This document shows positions 1 through 5,706 of a DNA stretch of 5,706 nucleotides, in pieces. A model generated the notes under the pieces. It saw only the letters and a program-made list of their open reading frames with translations, was not told where the DNA came from and searched no databases. The position numbers were made by a program, and so were the translations under genes. Source of the stretch: Flavobacteriaceae bacterium (lineage in GTDB: Bacteria; Bacteroidota; Bacteroidia; Flavobacteriales; Flavobacteriaceae); assembly GCA_030633285.1 (NCBI GenBank), contig DAOVTC010000087.1:1-5706 (forward strand). The letters are read 5' to 3'. How positions within the stretch are numbered: position 1 is the stretch's first letter; every line of letters begins with the position of its first letter.

Positions 1-27
1 AGAGAAGCTAAAAAAGCGAAGTCTTAA
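1..27 (+). CDS. C-terminal end of an upstream protein (partial)
   Basis: Frame 1 reads eight codons (REAKKAKS) and then TAA at 25-27. The peptide is strongly basic and Lys/Ala-rich, as many C-terminal tails are. A strong hairpin terminator begins 21 bases after the stop, which supports a real plus-strand gene ending here. Frame 2 is also open until about base 48 and is the alternative; frame 3 stops almost at once. The family cannot be recognised from eight residues, so no function is offered. Confidence 0.5.
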   Translation, partial: REAKKAKS

Positions 28-47
28 AAAAATAAAATATAGTGATT

Positions 48-77
48 AAAAAGGTTGGTGTTTACCAACCTTTTTTT
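48..77. terminator. Bidirectional intrinsic terminator between convergent genes
   Basis: The 12-base arm AAAAAGGTTGGT (48-59) pairs perfectly with ACCAACCTTTTT (64-75) around a 4-base loop (GTTT, 60-63), and the T-run continues to 77. The stem core is the G/C-containing GGTTGGT/ACCAACC. On the minus strand the A-run at 48-52 becomes a U-tract, so the same hairpin can stop transcription both ways. It sits between a plus-strand gene ending at 27 and a minus-strand gene whose stop codon (76-78) overlaps the T-tract. A shared terminator for converging transcripts is the natural reading. Confidence 0.9.
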
Positions 78-2508
78 ATTTGAAATTTTCTTGAATTTCA
101 AATATATTTTTATCGAGGTCTTTGGTTCTATTATTAGAATTACGTTTACTGGCTTTATTAAATCTATAAGTAAAGGATAATAAATATTGGGTATCAAAAA
201 CTGCTGTTCTATTTGTTATTGCATTAGCTTCCAATGACTCATAATAAGCTTTTCTTTTATGAAACACATCACTTATTTTAAATGTAAGTGTTGATTTTCC
301 TTCAAATAAATCTTTACTTGCAGTAATATTAGTAAATTGGTAAGTACCTAATTCGGTTATAGCTGTTTTTTTAGGGCTTTGGTATTCGTGAGAAATTTGA
401 AATCTTAATGTATTACTAAATTTTAATAAAGCAGCTAACCTTCCATAATAAATAATATCATTATAATCATATAAATTTTCTTTGGTTTCTGATAAATCAG
501 CATAATAAGGGCTTAAATAAGCAATCAATCTTATTTGTTTTGTAGGAGAGTATCTTAACTCAAGTTCAAAACCAGTATAGTTTAAAGTTCCATTGTTGAT
601 AGGTATTCTTCTGTAAATATCAAATCCATCTTCAGTTTGATTATTTGTTTTTTCTAAGATATTTAATATTCTGTCTGTTGAATTTGAATAAAATAGCGCA
701 GTATTTAAAGATAATTTTTCAAAATCTAAATGATATTCTAGTAAGAGATAGTTAGTATAATATGGTTTTAAATATGGATTACCAACCAAAATAAACCTTT
801 CATCAGTAAATGAATCAAAAGGATTTAATTGATTGATTCTTGGGCGGTCAATATAACGGTTATAACTACCAGAAAGTGTACTGTTGTTTTCAAAAGTATA
901 GCTAAGTAAGGCAGAAGGAAATATATCTGTATAATTATTTGTTATTTTATTATTATTGTTGATTTCACTAATTTCAGTATTTGAGATTTCTGTACGTAAA
1001 CCTATTGAATAACTAATGTTTTCATATTCTTTGCTATAATTTGCATAAAAAGAAAATATGTTTTCGTCGTATTTAATTTTGTTACTATAACCTAATAAAG
1101 GTTCATAGCGTTGTGTATTTATATTAAATTGACTAACTGCAAAATCGTTTTCATAAATTCTGAAATTTGATCTATGACCAGCTTCAAATAGGGCATTATT
1201 TTTCAAAGGTAAAGTATAGTCAATTTGAAAATAATAGTTGTTTACAAATTGGTTTTTGATGGATCTTTGATTATATGAATCTGAATTAGGAAAGGATTCA
1301 GTATCTGTAATAAAAGTGCTATTATTTGAGGTGTTTTTGTTGTAATTTAAATTGAAAGATAATTTATGTTCATCTTTATCAAAATTAGTTGTAAAATTTG
1401 CAAAGGCTTCAATCAATTGTTCATCAGTATTATCATCTACATCTCTAAAAGAAGATTTAATTAAATTATCAATAGGCTGATAATCATTAATATATAGTTC
1501 AGAATCATAATTTTTATTAGAACTCGAATACAATAATGAAGTTGTTAATGTATTTTTATCATCAATATAAAAATCACTTCCTATATTGAGTAATACACTA
1601 TTTCTTTGTCGATTGTCAGTTCTATCTTCATCAAAATTTCCATAAGGGTCCTGGTTATCATCTAAAAATATTTGATCAATTTTTGTGTCTTTAATTCTAA
1701 CTGTATGATTAAAACTAGCCGTTGAGAATACATTTATTTTATTGGTTTTTAAATTTAAAAATGAGGATAATCCCTCATTATCTGGAATTCCTCCATGAAT
1801 TTCAAGAGTACCATTATATCCTTCTCGTTTACCATTTTTTAAGATAATATTTAATATACCACCACCACCTTCAGCTTCATATTTTGCAGATCGAGTAAGA
1901 ATTTCAACTTTGTCTATAGAATTAGCCGGAATTAAACTTAAAACATCTGCATTACTTTTTAAACCGCCATAAGGTCTTCCATTAACTAATACTGTAGCAG
2001 TATTTCCTCTTACAGTAATGTTACCTTGTTCGTCAACTCTTACAGAAGGTGTGTTCTCTAAAACAGTAACAGCATTTCCACCTATATTTGCAATATCTTT
2101 TGATGCATTATAGATTTTTTTAGCAAATTTATAATCAACCAAATTATTTTTGGCTACAATTTCAACTTCATCTAATTCTTCAAAAGTTTGAGTTAATTCA
2201 ATTACTCCTAATTCAATATCCTGATCAATATTCAATAAGTTGATAATAAATGGACTAAATGATAAAGATTCAGCACTAAAGCGATATTTACCTTTAGGAA
2301 CACTAAGTTTAAATTCTCCTTTTTTGTTTGTAATATCAGCTGTAAATTCTTTAGTTTTTTTGTTTTGAAGTGTTATAGTTACAAACTGTAGAGGAGTATG
2401 TGTATCTGTATCAAATACACTACCCATTATAACTAAATTTTCATTAGTTTGCTGACCAATTAAGGTGAGGGAGAAGAGACCAACTATTAACGCAAATAAT
2501 AATTTCAT
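76..2508 (-). CDS. TonB-dependent-receptor-like outer-membrane beta-barrel protein
   Basis: Predicted outer-membrane protein of 810 residues, likely to take up or bind an unknown substrate. Residues 1-19 form a signal peptide (MKLL, hydrophobic core, IGQ) with no lipobox Cys. Residues about 26-105 resemble a carboxypeptidase-regulatory-like domain, ending near a TonB-box-like ELDEVEIVA (111-119). Residues about 130-225 form the plug, with NTPSVRVDEQGNITVRG (152-168), VLVNGRPYGG (173-182), SIDKVEILT (197-205) and EAEGGGGILNI (211-221). The remainder is strand-rich, Asn/Tyr-rich barrel ending in a strand LLSFTYRF, followed by a basic, polar tail of about 25 residues. This matches the outer membrane beta-barrel family (OMP_b-brl_3 type) of Bacteroidota. 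The ATG at 2508 is preferred; an in-frame TTG at 2517 would add three residues and has AAAGG seven bases upstream. No SusD-like partner is adjacent, so it is probably not a Sus-type glycan pair. The substrate cannot be inferred. Confidence 0.9.
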   Translation of the reverse strand: MKLLFALIVGLFSLTLIGQQTNENLVIMGSVFDTDTHTPLQFVTITLQNKKTKEFTADITNKKGEFKLSVPKGKYRFSAESLSFSPFIINLLNIDQDIELGVIELTQTFEELDEVEIVAKNNLVDYKFAKKIYNASKDIANIGGNAVTVLENTPSVRVDEQGNITVRGNTATVLVNGRPYGGLKSNADVLSLIPANSIDKVEILTRSAKYEAEGGGGILNIILKNGKREGYNGTLEIHGGIPDNEGLSSFLNLKTNKINVFSTASFNHTVRIKDTKIDQIFLDDNQDPYGNFDEDRTDNRQRNSVLLNIGSDFYIDDKNTLTTSLLYSSSNKNYDSELYINDYQPIDNLIKSSFRDVDDNTDEQLIEAFANFTTNFDKDEHKLSFNLNYNKNTSNNSTFITDTESFPNSDSYNQRSIKNQFVNNYYFQIDYTLPLKNNALFEAGHRSNFRIYENDFAVSQFNINTQRYEPLLGYSNKIKYDENIFSFYANYSKEYENISYSIGLRTEISNTEISEINNNNKITNNYTDIFPSALLSYTFENNSTLSGSYNRYIDRPRINQLNPFDSFTDERFILVGNPYLKPYYTNYLLLEYHLDFEKLSLNTALFYSNSTDRILNILEKTNNQTEDGFDIYRRIPINNGTLNYTGFELELRYSPTKQIRLIAYLSPYYADLSETKENLYDYNDIIYYGRLAALLKFSNTLRFQISHEYQSPKKTAITELGTYQFTNITASKDLFEGKSTLTFKISDVFHKRKAYYESLEANAITNRTAVFDTQYLLSFTYRFNKASKRNSNNRTKDLDKNIFEIQENFK

Positions 2509-2514
2509 TGCATA

Positions 2515-2522
2515 CAAAAATA
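2515..2522 (-). promoter_or_regulatory. Candidate -7 promoter box for the receptor gene
   Basis: On the minus strand, TATTTTTG at 2522-2515 matches the Bacteroidota -7 consensus TAnnTTTG exactly. No TTG-type -33 element is seen at the usual spacing of about 19 bases. The box ends six bases before the ATG at 2508, so if real the transcript would start at or next to the ATG. It also overlaps the alternative TTG start, so promoter and TTG start are mutually exclusive. Chance matches are common in DNA this AT-rich. Confidence 0.3.
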
Positions 2523-2539
2523 AACCTTTAAAAATATTG

Positions 2540-2627
2540 ATTTACATTTTGATATTAAATAGTGGTTTCTAGGTATTTTTTGATATAGCTATAAACCATT
2601 AAAAAATAATGTAAATATTTGTAAATA
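2540..2627. repeat. Cluster of short inverted and direct repeats upstream of the receptor gene
   Basis: The 143-bp gap between the ArsC-like gene and the receptor gene (2509-2651) contains a 9-base inverted pair, ATTTACATT (2540-2548) and AATGTAAAT (2608-2616). A second GTAAATA copy at 2621-2627 repeats the one at 2611-2617 with a 10-base period. Between the arms lie a perfect 10-base palindrome TATAGCTATA (2584-2593) and TGGTTT/AAACCA arms (2563-2568, 2593-2598). There is no convincing rho-independent terminator for the ArsC-like gene here. The arrangement could be an operator for the receptor promoter, but composition alone produces many such AT-rich matches. Confidence 0.3.
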
Positions 2628-2651
2628 GGCATTTTGGATGAGTATTTACTT

Positions 2652-2990
2652 TTAAATAATAGAAATTATTTTATCTAGAGGGCGACCAATTACTGCTAAA
2701 TCACCATTAACAACTATAGGTCGTTCAATTAATTTAGGATTATCAACCATAGCATTTATAATTTGTTTATTACTAAGGTTTTGGCCTTTATATTTTTCTT
2801 TCCAAATGGCTTCATTTTTACGAACCAATTCTATTGGTTCAATTTGAAGTTTATCAATAATATCTGTAAGTTCCTTTTCAGTAAGAGGAGTTTTTAAATA
2901 TTCGATAATTTCAAAATCCTTGTTCGAATCTTGTAATAAAGCCAAACCTTGTCTGCTTTTACTACACCTAGCATTATGATATATTTTCAT
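2652..2990 (-). CDS. arsC: ArsC/YfgD-family glutaredoxin-type arsenate reductase-like protein
   Basis: A 112-residue cytoplasmic protein of the ArsC (glutaredoxin-linked) thioredoxin-fold family. The catalytic cysteine is C9 in YHNARCSKSR (4-13). The three arginines that bind the oxyanion in the plasmid R773 enzyme have counterparts at R57 (LVRKNE), R90 (ERPIVV) and R103 (IGRPLD). The length fits the short chromosomal YfgD-like branch, shorter than R773 ArsC at about 141 residues. The family reaction is reduction of arsenate to arsenite using glutathione/glutaredoxin. No arsR, arsB or acr3 gene is beside it, so a general redox role is equally possible and the symbol names the family only. The ATG at 2990 is chosen because MKIYHN is the usual family N-terminus; an in-frame TTG at 3002 would add MCQI. 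No strong Shine-Dalgarno is visible. It is divergent from the tatD-like gene and co-directional with the receptor gene, but 143 bp away. Confidence 0.88.
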   Translation of the reverse strand: MKIYHNARCSKSRQGLALLQDSNKDFEIIEYLKTPLTEKELTDIIDKLQIEPIELVRKNEAIWKEKYKGQNLSNKQIINAMVDNPKLIERPIVVNGDLAVIGRPLDKIISII

Positions 2991-3114
2991 TATTTGACAC
3001 AATAATTTCTGGATGCTAAATATAATTGTTTTGATTGAATATTTGGTTAAAGTATAAATAATTTTTAAGATTTTTATTGAGTAATATTTATTCTAATATT
3101 TTTTTAATCTATGT

Positions 3115-3122
3115 TATATTTG
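3115..3122 (+). promoter_or_regulatory. Candidate -7 promoter box for the tatD-ogt pair
   Basis: TATATTTG matches the Bacteroidota -7 consensus TAnnTTTG perfectly and lies in the 136-bp divergent gap, oriented towards the tatD-like gene. Only GTAA... sequence and four bases separate it from the ATG at 3127, so the transcript would be leaderless or nearly so. No TTG-type -33 element is found about 19 bases upstream; the nearest TTG (3077-3079) is 35 bases away. For the divergent ArsC-like gene the best candidate is only a one-mismatch TATATTTA at 3024-3017 on the minus strand. Confidence 0.5.
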
Positions 3123-3126
3123 TAAA

Positions 3127-3894
3127 ATGATTTTAACAGATACACATACACATTTATACGTTGAACAATTTGAAGACGATAGGAATGAAGTTATCCAAAG
3201 AGCAATTGGCAATAATATCACGCGGTTTTTTATTCCGGCAATTGATTCAACTTATTATCAAGCTATGTTTGAACTGGAAAAGCAGTTTCCTAAAAATATT
3301 TTTTTGATGACAGGGTTGCATCCTACCCATGTAAAAGAGAACTTTAAGGAAGAACTGGTAATTGTAGAAAAGTTATTAAAAGAAAGAAAATTTTATGCTG
3401 TTGGTGAAATTGGAATTGATTTGTATTGGGATAAATCTTTTCTACAAAAACAACAAGATGCTTTTAAAATACAAATAGCATGGGCTAAAGAAAATAACTT
3501 ACCTATTGTAATTCATTGTAGAGATGCTTTTGATGAAATTTTTGAAATTTTAGAAGAAGAAAAATCTGATGATCTTTTTGGAATATTTCATTGTTTTACA
3601 GGAAATTTAGAGCAAGCCAAGCAAGCAATTTCTTATGGTATGAAATTAGGAATTGGAGGTGTAGTCACTTTTAAAAATGGGAAAATTGATCAATTCTTGA
3701 ATGAAATCTCTATAAAAAATATTGTTTTAGAAACAGATTCACCTTATTTAGCTCCAACTCCTTATCGAGGAAAAAGAAATGAAAGTAGTTATTTATTAAA
3801 TATTTTGGATAAATTAGTAGATATTTATAAACTAACACCCCAAGAAATTGCTAAGAAAACCACACAAAACTCCATAGATGTTTTTGGTATTTGA
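3127..3894 (+). CDS. tatD: TatD-family metal-dependent DNase
   Basis: A 255-residue cytoplasmic TIM-barrel hydrolase of the TatD family (YcfH/YabD branch). All expected metal ligands are visible: the HxH pair H7 and H9 in DTHTHLY, E94 in VGEIGID (92-98), H130 in IVIHCRDA, H155 in GIFHCFTG and D204 in LETDSPYLAP. Length is normal for the family (about 255-265). Characterised TatD proteins are Mg-dependent 3'-5' exonucleases linked to repair of oxidised DNA. The role in Tat protein export once implied by the name is not a catalytic function, and nothing in this neighbourhood suggests Tat. The start is well supported because the family N-terminus (ILTDTHTHL) begins directly at this ATG. There is no Shine-Dalgarno, only an A-rich GTAAA before the ATG, as is usual in flavobacteria. 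The ogt-like gene follows after 21 bp, suggesting co-transcription. The symbol is the family name; the ycfH branch may be the closer relative. Confidence 0.93.
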   Translation: MILTDTHTHLYVEQFEDDRNEVIQRAIGNNITRFFIPAIDSTYYQAMFELEKQFPKNIFLMTGLHPTHVKENFKEELVIVEKLLKERKFYAVGEIGIDLYWDKSFLQKQQDAFKIQIAWAKENNLPIVIHCRDAFDEIFEILEEEKSDDLFGIFHCFTGNLEQAKQAISYGMKLGIGGVVTFKNGKIDQFLNEISIKNIVLETDSPYLAPTPYRGKRNESSYLLNILDKLVDIYKLTPQEIAKKTTQNSIDVFGI

Positions 3895-3915
3895 TAATTT
3901 TTTAATTCTATTAAA

Positions 3916-4395
3916 ATGAAACAAGACATTACCTTTTATAAAACTCCAATTGGTACGGCTAAAATTATTGGAAATGATGATGGAATTATTTCAGTTTCAG
4001 TAATAGATGAAAAAATATCACCAACTTCAAACACTCCAAAATCTTTAAAGGGTTGTGTGCATCAGTTGGATGAATATTTTCAAAAAAAACGGACTTCCTT
4101 TGATTTAAAATTAAACCCACAGGGAACTGATTTTCAGCAAAATGTATGGAATGAATTGCAAAGAATTCCTTATGGAAAAACTACATCATATCTAGATCAA
4201 TCAAAAAAGATGGGTAATGTGAAAGCGATCCGTGCAATAGCTTCAGCAAATGGTAAAAACCCTATATGGATTATCATTCCTTGTCATAGAGTAATTGGTA
4301 GTGATGGCTCATTAACAGGATATGCTGGTGGACTTTGGCGGAAAAAATGGTTATTAGAGCATGAAAACCCAACAAAACAAACTTCTTTGTTTTAA
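3916..4395 (+). CDS. ogt: Methylated-DNA-[protein]-cysteine S-methyltransferase (MGMT/Ogt)
   Basis: A 159-residue suicide DNA-repair protein that transfers the alkyl group from O6-methylguanine (and O4-methylthymine in this family) to its own cysteine. The active site is C123 in IIIPCHRVIGSDG (119-131), followed by LTGYAGGL (133-140) and the C-terminal WLLEHE. The DNA-binding helix-turn-helix region is FQQNVWNELQRIPYGKTTSY (73-92), with the arginine-finger region at KAIRAIASANGKNP (103-116). The N-terminal part (1-70) is the short, poorly conserved domain of Ogt-type proteins. There is no AraC-like Ada domain, so it is a stand-alone repair enzyme rather than an Ada regulator. It lies 21 bp after the tatD-like gene, probably in the same transcript. 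It ends with QTSLF, resembling a sliding-clamp binding peptide. The ATG follows an A-rich TTAAA without a Shine-Dalgarno; MKQDITFYKTPIG is a normal family start. Confidence 0.95.
   Translation: MKQDITFYKTPIGTAKIIGNDDGIISVSVIDEKISPTSNTPKSLKGCVHQLDEYFQKKRTSFDLKLNPQGTDFQQNVWNELQRIPYGKTTSYLDQSKKMGNVKAIRAIASANGKNPIWIIIPCHRVIGSDGSLTGYAGGLWRKKWLLEHENPTKQTSLF
4374..4393 (+). terminator. Weak hairpin over the end of the ogt gene
   Basis: AAAACAAA (4374-4381) pairs perfectly with TTTGTTTT (4386-4393) around the 4-base loop CTTC, and is followed by AATTTTAT. The stem has seven A-T pairs and one G-C pair, so it is weakly stable and lacks a long clean T-tract. It lies within the last codons of the methyltransferase gene. 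It may attenuate read-through into the large gene downstream, but the A/T-rich codons for the KQTSLF tail could also create it by chance. Confidence 0.3.
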
Positions 4396-4418
4396 TTTTA
4401 TGCCTAAATATTTTCCTC

Positions 4419-4426
4419 TATTTTTG
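4419..4426 (+). promoter_or_regulatory. Candidate -7 promoter box for the large exported protein
   Basis: TATTTTTG is a perfect TAnnTTTG match, 21 bases before the ATG at 4448, giving a short leader of roughly 15 bases. The nearest TTTG upstream (4386-4389) is too far away to be a normally spaced -33 element. A second, less plausible match (TAGTTTTG, 4440-4447) touches the ATG itself. The box suggests that this gene may be transcribed independently of tatD-ogt. Confidence 0.4.
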
Positions 4427-4447
4427 TTAACTCTTTAAATAGTTTTG

Positions 4448-5706
4448 ATGAAGAATGTTTTAGTTTTTATTACCATTTTAATAGGTTTTGTTGCTTATGG
4501 GCAAAATAAGCCTAATAGAGTGAAAACTAAAATATTTACAACATTGAATGATACAATTCAATTGGATTCTCTTAGTATTAATTCTTATTATTTTAAAGTG
4601 TACAATGCTGATAATCTAGAAATAGATGCAATACATTTTAAGGTTGATTTTTTAAAAGCACATCTAATTTTAAATAAATCTATTAAAGATTCTATGCATG
4701 AAATCAAAGTAGAATATCAAGCTTTACCAGATTTTTTAACAAAATCATATACTGTTTTTGACAAGAATTTAATAGTGCCTCAAGCAACAGATGATGCATT
4801 ATTATACCGTTATCAAAGTAATAATAAAAATAAATATTTTAAACCTTTTGATGGATTACATACTAGTGGAAGTTTGTCAAGAGGGGTTACTGTAGGGAAT
4901 AACCAAGATGCTGTAGTGAATTCAAATTTTAATTTACAAATTGAAGGTAAATTATCTAAAAATGTTGGAATCAGGGCTTCAATAACTGACAATGAAATCC
5001 CTTTACAGAGTGGTGGTTACACGCAACGATTAGATGAGTTTGATAGAGTATATATTGAGTTGTTTAGTAAAAATTGGTCAATAAGGGCAGGTGATATTGA
5101 CTTAGCAAATACGAATAGTTATTTTATGCAATTTCAGAAAAAGATTTCGGGTATTTCTGTTAATGCAAAGTTAGATCATGATAATGCCCAAACCAATATT
5201 TTTGCCTCAGGCGCATTGGTAAGAGGTAGATATAGTAGTTACAACTTTAATGGATTAGAAGGGAATCAAGGTCCATATAAAATTTTAGGTCCTGAAAACG
5301 AGCAATTTATTTTTATGGTTTCCGGTAGTGAAAGGGTTTATGCCAATGGCGTTTTATTGAAAAGAGGAGAAGATTATGATTATATGATTGATTATAATAC
5401 AGGAGAAATAACTTTTACAACAATTTATATTGTAACATCTAATTTGCGGTTTACAGTTGAATATCAAATTGCTGATAGAAACTACACACGTTTTTTAACT
5501 TATGATGGGGCAACATTTAATTCTGAAAAATTACAGATTGGTGTAAAATATTATAATGAAACAGATTCTAAAAATAAAACCGTACAACAGGATTTAACGG
5601 ATGAACAGAAACAAATTTTGGCAGATGCAGGAGATGATAAATCTAAAATGGTAGCACCGTCAGAAATTCCTGCTACATATTCAGAAAATAAGATTCTATA
5701 TAGAAA
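4448..5706 (+). CDS. N-terminal part of a large predicted outer-membrane/cell-surface protein
   Basis: The frame is open from this ATG for 419 codons to the window edge with no stop, so the C-terminus is missing. Residues 1-18 are a clear signal peptide (MKNVLVF, hydrophobic stretch, VAYG) with likely cleavage near G18/Q19; there is no lipobox. The mature part is rich in alternating polar/hydrophobic beta-strand-like segments. Recognisable blocks are GSLSRGVTVGNNQD (141-154), FNLQIEGKLSKNVGIRASI (161-179), RLDEFDRVYIEL (194-205), EGNQGPYKILGPENEQF (271-287), SERVYANGVLLKRG (294-307) and DYMIDYNTGEITFT (311-324), then VEYQIADRNYTRF (337-349). As I recall, these blocks occur in large (about 1,100-residue) uncharacterised Bacteroidota proteins and echo repeats of the SprA gliding/type 9 secretion protein, but SprA itself is about 2,400 residues with a different N-terminus. 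Outer-membrane barrel location is inferred. An in-frame TAA at 4436-4438 limits the start to this ATG or the TTG just before it. Function unknown. Confidence 0.85.
   Translation, partial: MKNVLVFITILIGFVAYGQNKPNRVKTKIFTTLNDTIQLDSLSINSYYFKVYNADNLEIDAIHFKVDFLKAHLILNKSIKDSMHEIKVEYQALPDFLTKSYTVFDKNLIVPQATDDALLYRYQSNNKNKYFKPFDGLHTSGSLSRGVTVGNNQDAVVNSNFNLQIEGKLSKNVGIRASITDNEIPLQSGGYTQRLDEFDRVYIELFSKNWSIRAGDIDLANTNSYFMQFQKKISGISVNAKLDHDNAQTNIFASGALVRGRYSSYNFNGLEGNQGPYKILGPENEQFIFMVSGSERVYANGVLLKRGEDYDYMIDYNTGEITFTTIYIVTSNLRFTVEYQIADRNYTRFLTYDGATFNSEKLQIGVKYYNETDSKNKTVQQDLTDEQKQILADAGDDKSKMVAPSEIPATYSENKILYR

Noticed and set aside
76..2517. Possible SusC/SusD polysaccharide-utilisation locus around the receptor gene.
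   Set aside because: No SusD-like lipoprotein, glycoside hydrolase or sigma/anti-sigma pair is adjacent, and the protein is about 810 residues, shorter than typical SusC (about 1,000). The plug and barrel fit the smaller outer membrane beta-barrel family better.
2991..3126. Divergent gap between the ArsC-like and tatD-like genes examined for a riboswitch, small RNA or small ORF.
   Set aside because: Apart from the TATATTTG box, the gap is simple AT-rich sequence without stable G/C-containing stems or an ORF with a plausible start.
3127..3894. Role of the tatD-like gene in twin-arginine protein export.
   Set aside because: The name is historical. The protein shows the full nuclease metal site, and no tatA, tatB or tatC gene is nearby.
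3900..3916. Inverted repeat TTTTAAT/ATTAAAA with loop TCT, covering the ogt translation start.
   Set aside because: The stem is entirely A-T with seven pairs, expected by chance at this composition and too weak to act as a terminator or translational switch on its own.
4400..4438. A 12-codon ORF (MPKYFPLFLLTL) between ogt and the large gene, in the same frame as the large gene and ending at TAA 4436-4438.
   Set aside because: Its hydrophobic look resembles a signal peptide, suggesting a broken longer start, but the ATG at 4448 already encodes a complete signal peptide of its own. The short ORF overlaps the candidate promoter and has no ribosome-binding site.

Overview
The window is a very AT-rich chromosomal stretch (roughly 30% G+C by eye), most consistent with a member of the Bacteroidota, probably a flavobacterium. 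Three things support this. There is an outer-membrane receptor with an N-terminal carboxypeptidase-regulatory-like domain, a fusion typical of that phylum. There is the start of a very large predicted outer-membrane protein with motifs I recall from SprA-like Bacteroidota proteins. Perfect matches to the Bacteroidota -7 promoter box (TAnnTTTG) lie close to several start codons, while classical Shine-Dalgarno sites are weak or absent. Genus cannot be fixed from the sequence alone.

Layout, left to right. The last few codons of a plus-strand gene end at 27. A strong hairpin terminator (48-77) with an A-tract on one side and a T-tract on the other serves both that gene and the convergent minus-strand gene, whose stop codon lies inside its T-tract. 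The minus-strand gene (76-2508) encodes an 810-residue TonB-dependent-receptor-like outer-membrane protein. Upstream of it, on the same strand and 143 bp away, is a small ArsC/YfgD-family thioredoxin-fold protein (2652-2990). A 136-bp divergent intergenic region follows. The plus strand then carries a TatD-family metal-dependent DNase (3127-3894), a methylguanine-DNA methyltransferase (3916-4395), and the first 419 codons of a large exported protein (4448 to the window end).

The tatD-like and ogt-like genes are 21 bp apart with no convincing terminator between them. They probably form one transcript with a DNA-maintenance theme: 3'-5' exonuclease/DNase plus alkylation reversal. The methyltransferase ends in QTSLF, which looks like a DNA sliding-clamp binding peptide and is the most interesting small observation here. 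The large exported gene at the right edge has its own candidate -7 box and need not share their function. The two envelope genes at the flanks look unrelated to the housekeeping genes between them.

I see no mobile element, CRISPR array, tRNA, rRNA or defence island, and no gene-free stretch longer than 300 bases. Apart from the points listed as findings this reads as ordinary core or near-core genome, and I did not find an evident new biological system.
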